This document shows positions 1-12,165 of a DNA stretch of 64,000 nt, one piece after another. Both the position numbers and the translations under genes were made by a program. The notes beneath the pieces are model-generated. The model was given only the letters and a program-made list of their open reading frames with translations. It did not search any database and was not told the DNA's origin. The stretch comes from Cylindrodendrum hubeiense (lineage: Eukaryota; Ascomycota; Sordariomycetes; Hypocreales; Nectriaceae): assembly GCA_014621425.1 (NCBI GenBank), contig JAANBB010000060.1:62001-126000 (forward strand), read 5' to 3'. Every line of letters starts with the position of its first letter. Position 1 is the stretch's first letter.

Positions 1-772
1 TCAAGAAGAGCAAGTGAGTGGCCCAAGGATCTAATAAGTGAAAAGCCCTGGACCCCGGATCCACACGAACGCAGAGTCGATTGCCGCCCTTCGGCTTCGC
101 GCGCCGGGCGGGCATCCGAGAGAGAGCTCCCTGGTGCCGCTCCGCGCGGAGGTCTTAGTCAGTCAGGCCTGGGGCGATAGGAACCGGATCCACTGCTCTC
201 CACCCCAGACTTGGATCTGGGAGGGACGTGTGACGTGCGACGTTCATACATGCCGGTAACTCAATCGAACTGCCGGGACGTGGCTCTGCGACTCGTGCTC
301 GTAGCGCGTTGTGCTAGAACCGCGTTAGAAGGCATGGCAGCGACAAGCCGGAACGGGACGGTTTCGGTATAGGGTAAGTTAACTAAGCGATGTGTTAGTC
401 AATGCGTTCGCAGTACGAACGAGGGCCCCATCTCGCCATCTCGCCATCTTGTGGCTAGCGGCAAAGCAACACCCCTGTCTCCGTCGAACCTGTTCTCCAC
501 CCGGGTTATCTTCCCTACGGCTATCGTCAAGGCTGATGAGCGAGTTCCCCCACTGTCATCACCTCTCCACCCGCGCGACTGACCCCCGTGGGTTCCGCTC
601 GATATCTCGTCATCGCGCGTGGCCTTGGCTCGCATCGAACCGCGTCCCAGCATAAGGGCCCTCGCATCCAGGTCCACGACGTCCTGGCCCAGCCGCCTCC
701 GGTTCCGCCCCTAACTGGGCGTCGCCAGCTTGACCTCGTATCTGTGCTCGTATCTGTGCTCGCGCGCACAGC
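1..772. other. 5' flank of the first regulator gene; no gene seen
   Basis: Moderately GC-rich sequence upstream of the Zn2Cys6 gene that starts at 773. Short ORFs occur on both strands, but none has a recognisable domain and several overlap the regulator in another frame. It probably holds promoter and 5' leader. Confidence 0.4.
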
Positions 773-2655
773 ATGCGGCCGATGCCCATCATCAGGAGCA
801 GGACGGGTTGCTTCACCTGCCGCCGCCGTAAGAAGAAGTGCAACGAGGAGAAGCCCATATGCAGCGGCTGCAAGCGCAACAAGCTCGAATGCCACTGGCC
901 TACCGAGTCTTCCAATTCGTCCAACTCTCAGAAGCGGGACGCCGCGGCCACCGGCTCCGGCGCCATCGTGCCCCCGTCGGCGAGGTCATCGTTTGCCACC
1001 TCGACGAGCTCCAAGCCGCAGCAGCAGCGCCAGGATGGCGAGCTTCGGCAGCAGCAGGAGCACCGGCAACGGCAGCATCACGCTGGCCAGGACCCGGAAT
1101 CCGAGCCAGACACGGACCCGACTATAGTTGTTTCCGGGCCGTCCTTAGTCACCCCGTCACAAATCCACACGCCCGGAGACGGCTCCTCCACCCCCGGCCC
1201 GGGCTCCGAGGACACGGACATGGCCGATGACGAGGACGGCCAACCCTCACCCTCCCCAGCATCTACTCACTCATCGGGCGCCTCCTCCGACTCCATGTCG
1301 GTAGCCCCCCCTGTCGTCGAATACGACCGGGAGCTGGTCGATGCCTTGGCTCTTACCATCGCCTCCGGATCCGCTTTCGAGCCCGAACCCTTCCTCAGCG
1401 TTGGTATTCCCATGCCCATTCCCATGCTATCCCAGCAGCATGGCCATGACTCCTATGAGCTACTCAGCTATTACCTCGAACGCACCGCCAACAGCATGGG
1501 AAATGGCTCCACCGATGTCAACCCCTTCATCGCCAAGCTGATCCCTCTTGGCTTCTCCAACCCGCTCGTCTTGCAACTTATTCTCGCACAAAGCGCGGCA
1601 CATCGTCAAGCATCCGACGAGCGCTACCCCACCGACCAGATTGCCCAGCGGTATTACACGGACTCGCTGCGGATGTTTAGGAATGTCGTCAGCGAGTATG
1701 TCTCCGGAAAAGACGATAACACGCTGGTCTTGACTGTGGGAAGTCTCATCTTGTGCCTCACTGAGGTTTGTATTAGTGACATGTCTCGTGATTGTGGCCA
1801 GGTTCAGCTAACCCTGCTTAGGTTGCTCGAGGAGACATCCACGGCACTGTCTTTGATCATCTCACAGCGTCCAAGTCTCTGCTGTCGATGCTGCTTACAC
1901 GACCCAAGTCAGAAGTGTTTGACGACCTACCGGAATTTCTCGTCGAGTATTACATGCACATAGCGGCTTCTAGCATGATCTCGATCGACGCCCACTACAG
2001 CTCCCAATCCCTCCTCAGCCCTGAGATTGAGAATCTGGCGAGAGGCCTCGTAGAAAGGAAGTACGTTGGCCAACTCTGCGGGTGTTGGCTTGAGCTACTT
2101 GTGCTCATCCCCCAGATCTTTCACCTCGGCCAGTGCATGATGGTAACAGTGGAGGGACAACCGCCATCTCCATCCCCAGATAACATCGTCACATTCGGCT
2201 TCCTGCAATCGCAGACCCTGGCATTCTTCCCCGATATTGCCGTGACTGTACACGCCCGGCTCGCTGGCCTCGTTTTCAAGCAGGCAGTTCTCTTATACCT
2301 ATGGACAATCCTAGGCACATCTCACCAGCAAACCGAAGCCAGTACCCACAAAGCTCTCATGGATTCCGCTGTTTCCGATGCAGTTACCTTGCTCAGCCAG
2401 CTCCCTGCCACTGTGAGAGTGAACACCAGCCTTTGCTGGCCCCTGGCTGTGATTGGGTGCTGTACGACCGATCCAAATGTCCAACAAATCCTGAGACTCC
2501 GACTCCAGACAATGATAGATACGATTGGTCTTGGAAACATGAGAGAAACACTCGTCCTTCTGGAGCACGTGTGGAGACAATCACCCGAAGATATCAGCCC
2601 CTGGACACTATGCAAGGCGATGAGAGATCACCAGATATGGATCTCGTTCGCTTGA
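773..2655 (+). CDS. Zn(II)2Cys6 transcription factor, Fungal_trans_2-like
   Basis: Likely a nuclear DNA-binding regulator; its target is unknown. Two exons, 773-1765 and 1822-2655, flank a 56-bp intron (1766-1821, GTTTGT...TTAG, with GCTAAC as branch site). Phases agree and give 608 residues. The zinc cluster is at the extreme N-terminus: Cys13, 16, 23, 30, 33 and 40, spacing CX2CX6CX6CX2CX6C, inside a lysine/arginine-rich stretch. A Gln-rich segment (about residues 83-105) and a Ser/Pro-rich linker follow. The C-terminal half, from about residue 190, is a helical region like the fungal-specific regulatory domain (PF11951 type), including VFDHLTASKSLL just after the splice. The single reading frame stops at the intron, so an intronless call would lose half the protein. 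A second Met at residue 4 could also start it. No pathway gene lies close enough to assign a target. Confidence 0.85.
1766..1821 (+). other. Intron in the Zn2Cys6 gene
   Basis: 56-bp intron, donor GTTTGT, branch-like GCTAAC near 1807-1812, acceptor TTAG. Removing it joins the two coding halves in phase 0 and restores the conserved start of the regulatory domain. Confidence 0.8.
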
Positions 2656-4685
2656 GGCGCAGCTCACTGGACAATCAGATGAACATACACAGCTGCCCAA
2701 ATATTGGACAACATCATGTCTCCGACGACATTGGCTCATACATACGACACGGCTAGCATTCGCTTACCACTTTTTTCGTTAGCCAGACTAAGACTGCGCG
2801 AGCATGACGATGGCACCTCTGACGTAATTCTCAGAGGCAGACACAACGTTAATTCACCCGGCTTTGCAATTTCCAGACCCCCCTGCAGCAGTCCTTTGCA
2901 CTCGGCCACCCGATAGAGCTGTGTCAAGACCCGATTCTTAATGCAACCTGCTGCCACTTTAATGCCTAGGAGATCTGACGTCGATCGGCCTATACTCACC
3001 CTGCTCCCAGAGCTCATAACTCTCTAGAGCACCAACCACTACTAAGTAGTTGAAGTCCTCTTTAGTAAGTTGGACATGCCACAGGGCGTTAGTAATAGAG
3101 CAATAGTGGTGGTATGGGAGTTGAATGGAAACCTCCACTTCTGGCCGAGGGTGACCGTATTGGATAGTTAGTGCTGAGCGCAACCTATCTACGTTGGGTG
3201 TTAAGTACACTAGAAGTTAACTGCTCGGGGCACTCAGAATCTGGTACTGGATGCGCTAAGAACCAAGTACTCAGTGCATTGAGAGACCCCGTTGACACCA
3301 CAGACGCCAGATCATTGATAAGATCTCAACCTACTGTGGCCGGACCAGATCTGTACCTAGCAATCTGACAATACCCTGCTTCTAAATTATACTATAGTAT
3401 ATATTTTAAGTACAAGCCACCTCACAAATTGGCCACCCTGAATCTTTATCTCTGCCTCCCTCCGTACTACAAATATCTCGAAAAAAACTTGAATTATAAG
3501 ATAATTGTAATACCTTTAGATTTATAAATGTGTTTCTGGCATTATATAAAACGGCTGACGGTATTTGTGGTCATGTTGATATATTATCACATGATCGAAA
3601 GTGTCCTTGAATATGGGTTTCTGACTACGTGCGAGGCTATTGAATTTCTGAAGATTAACTGGGGTGAACCTGCAATACTTAACTATCATCATCTAGCGGA
3701 GCCTGGCCCAGAGGCATCGGCTCACCTGAGTAACTTTCATCTCTGTACTGCTATACTTCTACACGGATCCATGATGTTAAAAACGGGACCCTACTCAGTG
3801 AGTATGCCCCAAACAAAGATGTAGACTGCTTTGATTTTTAGCTCTTACCTAGGGATGGACTCCTTAAAGTTTGAAACAGCTACATAATTAGAAACTGGAA
3901 TAAGTGCCGGATTTTCTCTATTTTTAACGAAGCTATTTCGAGAAATATTAGTTAGTAGCTGGAATCATGACTAGTGGGTGCAATGTCATGAATCTCGCTA
4001 TCTTTCTCATCACCGTAGGGTCGATATATCTACTCTGTATCATCTCCAACATGATGGAGAGCATAATTTCTCGATCGGTTCTGTATTCTTTAAGCTGTTT
4101 TATTTTATTTTATTTTCGGCCTTGTTGATTGACCATTCGCCACTGCCCTACTGAAGAATCTCGCCGCTTGATATATCACTCATCCACGGAAGTGTCCTTC
4201 TGAGAGCAAATATTCAGGTCGGGGATAGAGAAAAGTTTGGCTGAGTCATATCTAGATGAAATTTACAGATTTGTTGCTTTAGTCACGCGATACCTTGTCG
4301 CGAGGAACCGGGAGATATCAAGGAGGCATTATCAATTATAGTTGGTATTCTAAAAACAACTGTCAGAAGAAACAAAGATATTAGATATCTGCTAGCTATC
4401 GGAGTCGTATTCCTTCAGGATTCTGATCTGGTCAACAGCCGGATCCACAGCAGAACATATCTTCCTTCCGACTCTAGATACCCCTATAAAAGTCAGTCCT
4501 TTGACCGTCAATTAGATAGAAAACAAGAGCTTCCATCGCCCTCAATTACATCCTTCACCCAGTCTGTCTGATAACAAATATGATAAAACAATAAAAATAA
4601 GCACACCTAGAGCCTGAAAGCATCCCATCACTAGTTAATCATAATCAGTTGAAATCGCTTTAATTCATCCCGAATATGTTGGTTA
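2656..4685. other. AT-rich intergenic stretch, no gene seen
   Basis: About 2 kb of AT-rich sequence with many stops in all frames. The longest open frame here (3528-3824, 98 codons) shows no domain. It may include the 3' end of the regulator transcript and decayed repeat DNA, but no terminal repeats or transposase remnants are visible. Confidence 0.4.
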
Positions 4686-5810
4686 TTAATACAAATCATC
4701 CTCCATCGCCTTGGCAGCATCTTTTGCTCCAGTCCAGTTAACCAATAGTCGCATTATAAACGGCTTTTGAGTCAGGACATTGCGGACCTCATTTCCGGTG
4801 CGGTCGATGAAATCTTTGTGCCCGCGTCTCTGGTCGACAACGGTTCCATTGGAGTTGATGTACTCGACAACTCCCAGGTGTCTATAGTAATCACCGAAGA
4901 TTCTCTCGTAGTCAGCGCTTCTCGGAACCTCCTCCATGGTTGCGTCATTATCTGACTTGAATCTGAAAACGACAGCCTCCAGGTTGCGAAAGACTGTCGA
5001 GGTAACCCACTCCCAGTCACCAGTGCCGTTTTTCTTTTTGTACGCACAGTACCATCTGTCCACGATGATATTGAACATACCGCCATGGACGACAACTACA
5101 ACTCTGGCAGGCCCCCCTCTACCAGACAGCTTGTGTTCGCGAACAATCCGTGATCGATGATCAAGTAACCACTCCCGGACTTTCTTCCCATGTTCAAGGC
5201 TGTCTTCCCAACTTTGGGGTACTGTGAGCGCATTCATGCGAGATTCAACAGTGTTCTGCTTGCTCTGCTCGTTGTTTTGATTGGTGATTCTGCTCAAGTC
5301 CACTGTTCCCTCACCCAGTACTGAACCGGCATCGCTGCCGTGCCCGCCCTTGAGTTTGATGTATGAAGCGTCGGTTGAGGGTGCTTCCATGTCTTGGGGC
5401 CAGTTGGTGGCTTCTTGAAGGGATGGGTGGCTCTCAATGCATGGCTGCCCATCGCAGGTATCAAAAATTTCAAACCTATCAGTCGATCTTATAGCTGTAG
5501 CCACAGCCCTTGGCAATGGTGAAGTGAAGATGCGGTAGACGTCAAGTTTCTTTGATGGATCCGCGCGGGCCGGTTTGATGAACTCTTCAATTGACTCCTC
5601 ACCGAATTGTGTCAGATAGTCCGGGAGATAAATACCCTGTCTGACTGTTGTAGAAGTACCCCCGGTAGTGGCGATATCAAGCAGAGATTGATGGAATGAC
5701 TGGGCGTCCATATTTGGTATGTCGATCCCATCACGGTTGTGGAAGGCAACGACGTTAGAAGTGGCCTCTGCATGACGAATGAAAACGATGTGAAACTCGG
5801 TATCTTCCAT
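4686..5810 (-). CDS. Histidine phosphatase superfamily protein (phosphoglycerate-mutase-like)
   Basis: Single-exon gene encoding 374 residues. The N-terminus carries the family signature: a beta strand then Arg12-His13-Ala14-Glu15 (RHAEATSN), where His13 would be the phosphorylated catalytic residue. A second conserved histidine lies in VVVVHGGMFN, the usual C-terminal half of the active site. ASPLPRA-like sequence (TSPLPRAVATA) matches the position of a second conserved arginine. Such proteins in fungi hydrolyse phosphate monoesters of undefined substrates; no signal peptide is visible, so a cytosolic location is likely. The gene is isolated, with about 2 kb of gene-poor sequence on each side, and short GC-rich tandem repeats lie upstream near 6.05-6.16 kb. 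The superfamily is secure; the substrate is unknown. Confidence 0.8.
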   Translation of the reverse strand: MEDTEFHIVFIRHAEATSNVVAFHNRDGIDIPNMDAQSFHQSLLDIATTGGTSTTVRQGIYLPDYLTQFGEESIEEFIKPARADPSKKLDVYRIFTSPLPRAVATAIRSTDRFEIFDTCDGQPCIESHPSLQEATNWPQDMEAPSTDASYIKLKGGHGSDAGSVLGEGTVDLSRITNQNNEQSKQNTVESRMNALTVPQSWEDSLEHGKKVREWLLDHRSRIVREHKLSGRGGPARVVVVVHGGMFNIIVDRWYCAYKKKNGTGDWEWVTSTVFRNLEAVVFRFKSDNDATMEEVPRSADYERIFGDYYRHLGVVEYINSNGTVVDQRRGHKDFIDRTGNEVRNVLTQKPFIMRLLVNWTGAKDAAKAMEDDLY

Positions 5811-8075
5811 CTCGAATCGATTGAGAAGACTTGAGGGATTAGTAATGGTAATGTACGCTTTGCGGTGTGTTGCGATGCCTTGAAATGTCTTGAGATTTCA
5901 GGCGATGAAGGTTGGAGAGGTGCCAGCCTGGCCATTTTTATAGCCTTCGAGAACCCCATCGGACATAACATCCCGTACACCGGTGCGGGGCTGGTCTAGA
6001 AAATTGGTACGGCGGGGAAGCACCGGTATAGACATAAGTGACATGGTAGATGCAGGTAAATGGTCGGGCAGGCTGAGGGCTGGGTAGCCTGGTAGATGGC
6101 CGGGCAGGCTGAGGGCTGGGCAGCTTGGTAGATGCAGCATGATGGCCGGGCAGGCTGGATTGGCAGTACTAATGTTGCAGTAACTTATATATAGGAGTTT
6201 CTAATGAGAGCTTATACATAGATTTATAGGACAGATGTCGTTTTAGGACTGCGGTGGTCTATTTTAACAGTCAGTCCTCTCTCTATTGGTCAGCTTTTTA
6301 TGAGTACTCGGGGGGCGTACGTGACGTAGGGGTCTCATTTAAGCACAAGAGATTCCAATTTCACCTTTGTCTCAAAGTTCTTGCCATACGGAATTGTGTT
6401 CCTCCTAGTATTGTGTTTTAATCACTAGAAGCACAGCCGAGTCCTTGAACGATCACATACGGCCCATTATGTAGAGAAAGCCTCGCTGTCGCTCACCGAT
6501 AGCCGCGACGGAGGGCTCGATGGCTCCCAACAGTGCCTGAATTGCAGCGTGTGCACTGCGAGGTAGCGATCTGCACGACCCCTGAGAACCTCGTGGCCAA
6601 CTTTCAGGAAGCGTTTCCGTAATGCGTCGAGCTTTCTTTCAGAAACCTGTGCAGAGGATTGATTTGGCGTACTGTATTCATGTCGGACAAGTGACTTCAG
6701 ATGATACAGCCCGAGTTGGTATGTTCAAGAGAGAATGAATTCATAAGAAGAATAGAGATATGGATGAGTGAGGGGTCGTGGGGTTATTCAACCCACTAAT
6801 AAGTCCGGTGTGTTCAAGCCGTTGTTGTTGCATGTGTGTTGTAGAGTATATTCGGCTCTCACTGCCTTCCCTGCCGAACATTACGTGCGTGTACAGCTGT
6901 AGCTGCTGAGCGCGAGCACGGGTTCTGATTTTAGCCAATCCCTCACATGTGGTTCCTCGTGGCTTCATTGGGCCCCATAACACCTTAGACGTAGGATCAA
7001 GGGCTGAATAATAGGCCACACGCCATTATGCTTGCTTGCTTGCGTACCAAATATTGGGCCTCATTAACGATGCATATTGGCTGTTGGAATCAAAGACAGA
7101 GATTCCATTGAGCTCTCAAGCTAGATACCCATTTATGATTTCTACGAAATCACTAGGCTTGAATCGCTCCGTTCTCATTAAATATCCCTAGTATCTGTTG
7201 GACAGAATGAAGATCTAGCCTGCATAAACTCATCAAAGCTTGCCTTCCTAGGCCCGATAGCTTCTATTGGTCCGATAACAACCACGAATAGGATCAAAGT
7301 TAGATATGGTCCTTGAATCTAGTCATAGACTCGTATCTATTCAAATATATCCGGATTCCTAGGTATAGGAAGTTGATTGTCTCCCCCCTTAGATAGATAG
7401 AGAATAATCTTTTCCATTATCTCAAGCTGTATTTATTAAACCATTACTTCTGAAATTTACTGCCCAAGTCAACATCGAGGATCTTTAAGGATTAAATATA
7501 CATTGTCTCCTTCTGGCTAATTGATATTTCCTGATCTGTTTGCGGTAGGCGGGCGATGCCGTTTTAGCTCGCAAAGTATTTATACTTTTGTTATTGGCGA
7601 CAGGGCAGTCCAGAGAGGGGTTGGCGACTGAATTCAGCTCGGTAGTCAAGAAGAAGCGCCGAACTGCCTGAAAGTTTGCATCTTTCTATATTTGTGATCA
7701 TCGATTCTTATGGCAATAAAGGAAGTGATGTCGTCATATGATGATACCCAAGTTCCGGATGGAATAAAAGGAGAAGGAATTAACTTGCGGAATACAGGCT
7801 AGGTTCTCTTTGAGCCGTAAAGCCTGAATAAAGACACACGATCTGAAATACGGTAAAGACTGTAAAAAGACTGATGCCCCATTGCTGTCTGTGAAGGAGG
7901 AACTAGATGGTAAGTCCTTGATACCCCCCAATGGACCTCTGTGTATGTCAAATTCCTCCTTGGGCCACCTCACTACTACACACTTCAATCTGCTGAAATA
8001 GACCCTCCCGCGGCCTCGACCTCAACAACGGTGGGTTACGACAACAACCCGTGGAGTTGATCATCCTTGGTGCTT
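5811..8075. other. Gene-poor interval with upstream repeats
   Basis: About 2.3 kb without a supportable coding region. It contains the GC-rich tandem repeat at 6045-6159 and otherwise AT-rich sequence. ORFs of 84-92 codons on the minus strand have no recognisable domain. Confidence 0.4.
6045..6159. repeat. Imperfect GC-rich tandem repeat, three units
   Basis: Three consecutive units each begin GGTAGATG and contain CGGGCAGGCTG: 6045-6090 (46 bp), 6091-6126 (36 bp) and 6127-6159 (partial). The first unit has about 10 extra bases after GGTAGATG. They lie about 240 bp upstream of the phosphatase start codon. Confidence 0.75.
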
Positions 8076-9684
8076 CTACCCATCACTACCGCCGTCGCCT
8101 GATTTGAAATTCTCCTCAGTGTGGACCATCATCGGCCGTGAGTGATAATACAAGTCAAACTTGTGATACATGCTGATAGCAGGTCTCGCCGAGGAAGAAG
8201 TTGATTTGCCGTATACTCGGAGCCACGGGGAAGCGATGATGTCGACCGGAGCCCCCTGGCTACGATTAGTTTCGTCAAACAAGGGCATCATTATCTGCCA
8301 ATGTTTGAAATATGGGAATCCTGAACGCTCGAGCGTGCTGGGGTGATGCATGCCGAGCTTGAAGCACAAGGGCGACGTCTGGATCATGAGTTCCATATCG
8401 GTGGCTGTGCGAGCCATGCAGTCTAATAACTCGCCTGCTTCAGCTGACATTGTCGCGATTTGACCTAGCTGCTCCGTCAAGATTTTCTTGATGCGCTCGG
8501 GGTTAGAGCTCTTGCCGTTTAGCGCATATGCCATGCGGGCCGACTCGGACCTCCAACAATGATACCAACTGGCATAATCGCTGCTGGGATCTTTGAGGCG
8601 TCCTAGATGTAAAAAGTGTCAGCTCTTTCTGCTCTCATATGCTTAATGTTAGGACCCACTTCGCACCTCGAAAATGGGCCAGCATTGTGGCAAAGCTCAT
8701 CCAGGCCTCGCCGCACCACTTTTCAGTGCAGTCAGGAGAAAATAGGTCGTTGATTAGGATATTCCACGTCAATGATTGGACAACAATTTGCGGATGGTGC
8801 GGGTAACTAGAGTTGACGTATTTGTCAAGGTTGTTCCCCAGAGCCTTGAGCCTGTGTTGAGCATCAACGGCTAACTTGTTCCAAGGGATAGGCTGACAGC
8901 ACTCCATGAATAGGCAAACCTGATTCTCAAGGGTTTCATACAGGTTCAAAACCTCACCCTGAGAACTCCCCTCCGTGTGATCGGTGGCTTCCTCGAGACG
9001 ATCATACTCAGCTGTCGTAAAGTGGGATGAGTCCCCCTTCTCGGGACGAGGGAAAGGCCACTTAATGGATAGACAACCGGACGGGAAATGTTCCACAAAA
9101 AGCGACTTTTCGGGTTGCTCCTGGTAGTCGGCCGGGACACTCTCTTTGGCCATGCCTTCCTCATAGCAAGGGCTCTGGCCGCCTTGTAGAGCAGCGTCTT
9201 CGCGATTGCTGACCATGTCGATCTCAGAACCGTCTTCGTGGTTGCCAACTAGGCCGACCTTAGCAGCGTCCTTGCTGTTGCTGGCAATGTCGATCTCAGC
9301 ACTGTCCTTATGGTTGTTGACTAGGTCGATCTCAGTAGTGTCTTCGGGGTTGCTGACCAGGTCGGCCGAGTTGACCTCGAGGTCACCAGTGATGTTGGCT
9401 TTGTGGCGAGGGCTCTGACCGCCTTGGAGAGCGGCGCCTTCGTGATCGATAGCCATAGCACCTTCAGCGTCTGGTCCCTCGGGGGCAGCTTGGTGAGATT
9501 CCAGGTTTAGTTTGAGCTTCCTTGTCGATGCTCGCTTGGCCCTTTTAGCCGCAAGAGGGGGTGAATCATCCGCTAGGCTGTCGCGGCGTTTAAGTGCAGT
9601 GGCCCTTCTGGGAGCTCTGCGAGTCTTGGGAGCGGTGGTGGGAGCGGTGCCGGAAGCCCCCGCCTTTGCTTTCTTGCTCACCAT
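8076..9684 (-). CDS. Unknown protein with basic N-terminus and five 12-residue repeats
   Basis: Two exons, 9684-8667 and 8602-8076, give about 514 residues after removing a 64-bp intron (8603-8666; donor GTGCGA, acceptor CTAG). The frame is open a few codons further upstream, but the first ATG is at 9684. The N-terminus is rich in Arg/Lys with KRAKRASTRK-type patches, like a nuclear localisation signal. Residues about 108-166 form five 12-residue repeats of the type D-[LIM]-V-x-N-x-[EK]-D-x-x-E-[IV], framed by a duplicated AALQGGQSP. The C-terminal 300 residues look globular, with Trp- and Cys-containing segments (CLFMECCQPIPWNKL), but I recognise no family. Repeat expansion suggests a rapidly evolving region. 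Expression is not shown by the sequence. Confidence 0.65.
9187..9363 (-). repeat. Five coding tandem repeats of 36 bp
   Basis: Within the gene at 8076-9684, five consecutive 36-bp units encode 12-residue repeats (for example DLVSNPEDTTEI, DLVNNHKDSAEI, GLVGNHEDGSEI). Unit length is constant, so the reading frame is kept while the sequence diverges. Confidence 0.8.
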
Positions 9685-11057
9685 CTCAATACCAATCAAG
9701 ACGAGCTTCGATATGGCGGCGAGTGCTCCAATTGCGATATGTTACCGGAAGATGGTGAGAGTGACAGGTTGGCTGGGAAATGATTAGGTGAAGCGGGATT
9801 GGGAAATTGTAACGGATATGACGTGTTAAGGAAGCCTGCAGTACCATGCAGTCCCAGGCATGAATGCAAAAGACTTTACTTATGATTGGGACTTTCTGCT
9901 CATCAAAGGGATCGGATCGGAAGTACAGCGCTATGGAGGGCTTCAAGGGAAGCTTAGCGGGACAGCGCAGGCCAGGATGGGGGCAAGTTCTTTGTCTGCA
10001 GCCATCCTCCTGACCTGCGTTGGGTCCACTACCTTGGCCACATCATCATGTTCGGCAGATGCCGAAAGAGTGAGCCATCCGCTAGCGCAAGGACGGGGGT
10101 AGTGAATGTGCGCCTCCAAGTGACAGATATCTCCTTGACATCGGTGTTTCCTTGCACCTCAGCCGTTCGCCTCTAGAGTAAACTTCAGCCAGCTAACGGT
10201 TGAGACCGTCTTATTCATGCCTGGCGCAAGCCCGCCAAAAGATGCCAGGGCCTGGGCCGGGAGGAATCGGAAGGTTCGTTACCTCTGGCCGATGGCGTCA
10301 AGGCGATGGCAACTTGGCAAGGCAAACACGGGCCATCTCGGCAGGGAGTAGAAGGGGCACCGCAATTTAATCGCGGCCAAACATCCTGCCGGGAAACGCA
10401 GACTTCGCAGAGAGCAAACAAGCATGGCCAGAGCCGAAGGTTTCCTCTGACAAGCTGTGTGATGGCTTGAGGTCGGTTAAGCTGGTTGCCGCCGGCCCCG
10501 TCGGTGGTGCACTATCCGGCTGGGAGCTAAAATGAGGGTGAGATGGGAGGGTGAATTGGGGGTATGAGGCAGGAGTCATTTTGCCACGGCGAATGCCAGA
10601 CCATAAACGACTCATTCATGGTATATAGTATAATCCCACGGTTGTAAAAGAAGTAGATAGTGATCACTCAAGAATGCGAGGCGGGTCCCCTCTGGTGGTT
10701 CACTTTATCGCTCTGCAAGAGACCCCTTTGCCTTCCAATCCGAAGGAACTCGCATCACAGTGGATGCATCAAACTTGATTTACCGACTTCTCACTGCTTA
10801 CAAAAGCCATTGCGACCCACATCATCGCTGCGAGCAGGGGTGGCGGTGTTCAGGGCTGGGAGAGTAAGGTACAATCAAATGTACTAATGTGAGAACTGCT
10901 AGCTGACAGCTTCGGTCGCTCATCTTCAGGACATTTAAACAACCGACCATGCCCCTAAGGGATACCCTTTTCAAGAGCTCATCGATCATTCCCATTCTGA
11001 CTACCTCGTCCACCACCTTGTTCTCTTCTGTTAAAAGTCGTGGAGAAAGAAGAAATC
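9685..11057. other. Intergenic, no gene seen
   Basis: About 1.4 kb between the repeat-protein gene and the doubtful ORF at 11058. Open frames up to 86 codons carry no domain. It probably includes the promoter of the minus-strand gene. Confidence 0.4.
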
Positions 11058-11446
11058 ATGAGCTCACCAATCTCAAACGTATACGTCGGTTTCGACTTTG
11101 GAGCCACGTAAGTAACCGCCAGTCAATAATCATTGTTGACACCAAATTCTCTGACGTTGTTCATCACAGTTTCTCTAAGGTAGCTGTGTTGGAACAGAAT
11201 GACATCAACTTCGCCTTTGAGTTTTTGACCTCGACTATCCTCACTCGAGATCCATCTTCCAACAATCTGGAATTCTGTCACTCTTTGCAGGAGCCCTTAC
11301 TCACTGGATCTGGCGATGACCTGGAATGTCTCAAGCTCGCACTCATGGAACCAGAGGCCTATTATGGCGCGCGCTCTGATTCAAAGCTCATCAAGTGCCC
11401 CCCACCGGCTTTTCTCTTTGTTGAGTTTCCGATTTGGTCTGTTTGA
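11058..11446 (+). CDS. Short predicted protein with Hsp70/actin-ATPase-like start (possible gene remnant)
   Basis: Tentative two-exon model: 11058-11107 and 11170-11446, with a 62-bp intron (donor GTAAGT, acceptor CACAG), phase-consistent, 108 residues. The N-terminus reads VYVGFDFGATFSKVAVL across the splice, which resembles the phosphate-1 loop of the Hsp70/actin/sugar-kinase ATPase fold (consensus GIDFGTT-S). The rest of an Hsp70-like domain (350 residues or more) does not follow: the frame stops at 11446 and no continuation is visible downstream. It may be a truncated or decayed copy of a fungal Hsp70-like gene, or the similarity may be chance. Confidence 0.35.
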
Positions 11447-12165
11447 TTTACCCATAAGCTTTAGGAGACTCTGACCCATGGAAATTCCTCATGGTAATCG
11501 TCATCTTTGCTACGGCCGTCAGTTCTGGCCTCATCGCAATGATTGCGCTCTCGCACCCGACAGAGAGCATTTGACCTTGTGGCATCCACCCTACCGCGGA
11601 CGAGAACAACACAGTTGCTGTGACCGTCTGGCACAATCCAAACAGACTGTGTCATGGTTCCACACTTTCAGGCAGAAGTCTGGCCAAGACACTGACACAG
11701 AGGGGTGGAGCTTGGGGCAGACCTATACCATATCCTACGCACGGCGCAATCGATGTCACTAGATATCCTTTGAATGGCTTTGGTGATTACACCAATGGAT
11801 GCGTGTCAAACAAGCGGCAGGACTTTGGAAAGGTAGTAGGGACGGAACGGCACGGTATCCCTATTAGAGTATTTCGGGACATCGAGGTTTTGAAGATAGC
11901 AACATTTACGAGCCGTGCTGTAGATAATCTTCTTTTATATAAAAGCAATCGTATTGGAGATTGCGTGGGACTATCAGATATAATATAAACGTTAGATTGG
12001 GCATTACTGCACACTCTAAAAGGTTGCGATAACCTGGCGCGACTTTTCTGCGTTGTCTGTGATTCAACTCAGAGTTATGAGATTGAATAATATTTGAATT
12101 TTCACCATTCCTTCCATGATTCGTCGCCACGAAACGATACAGAAGAAAATCCAAAACATGATTGA
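11447..12165. other. Intergenic between convergent genes, no gene seen
   Basis: About 720 bp between the doubtful ATPase-like ORF and the end of the aldehyde dehydrogenase gene. Only short frames without domains are present. Confidence 0.4.

Noticed and set aside
2656..4685. Possible repeat-induced mutation or transposon remnant
   Set aside because: AT-rich and gene-poor, but no transposase similarity, terminal repeats or second copy in the window to support it.
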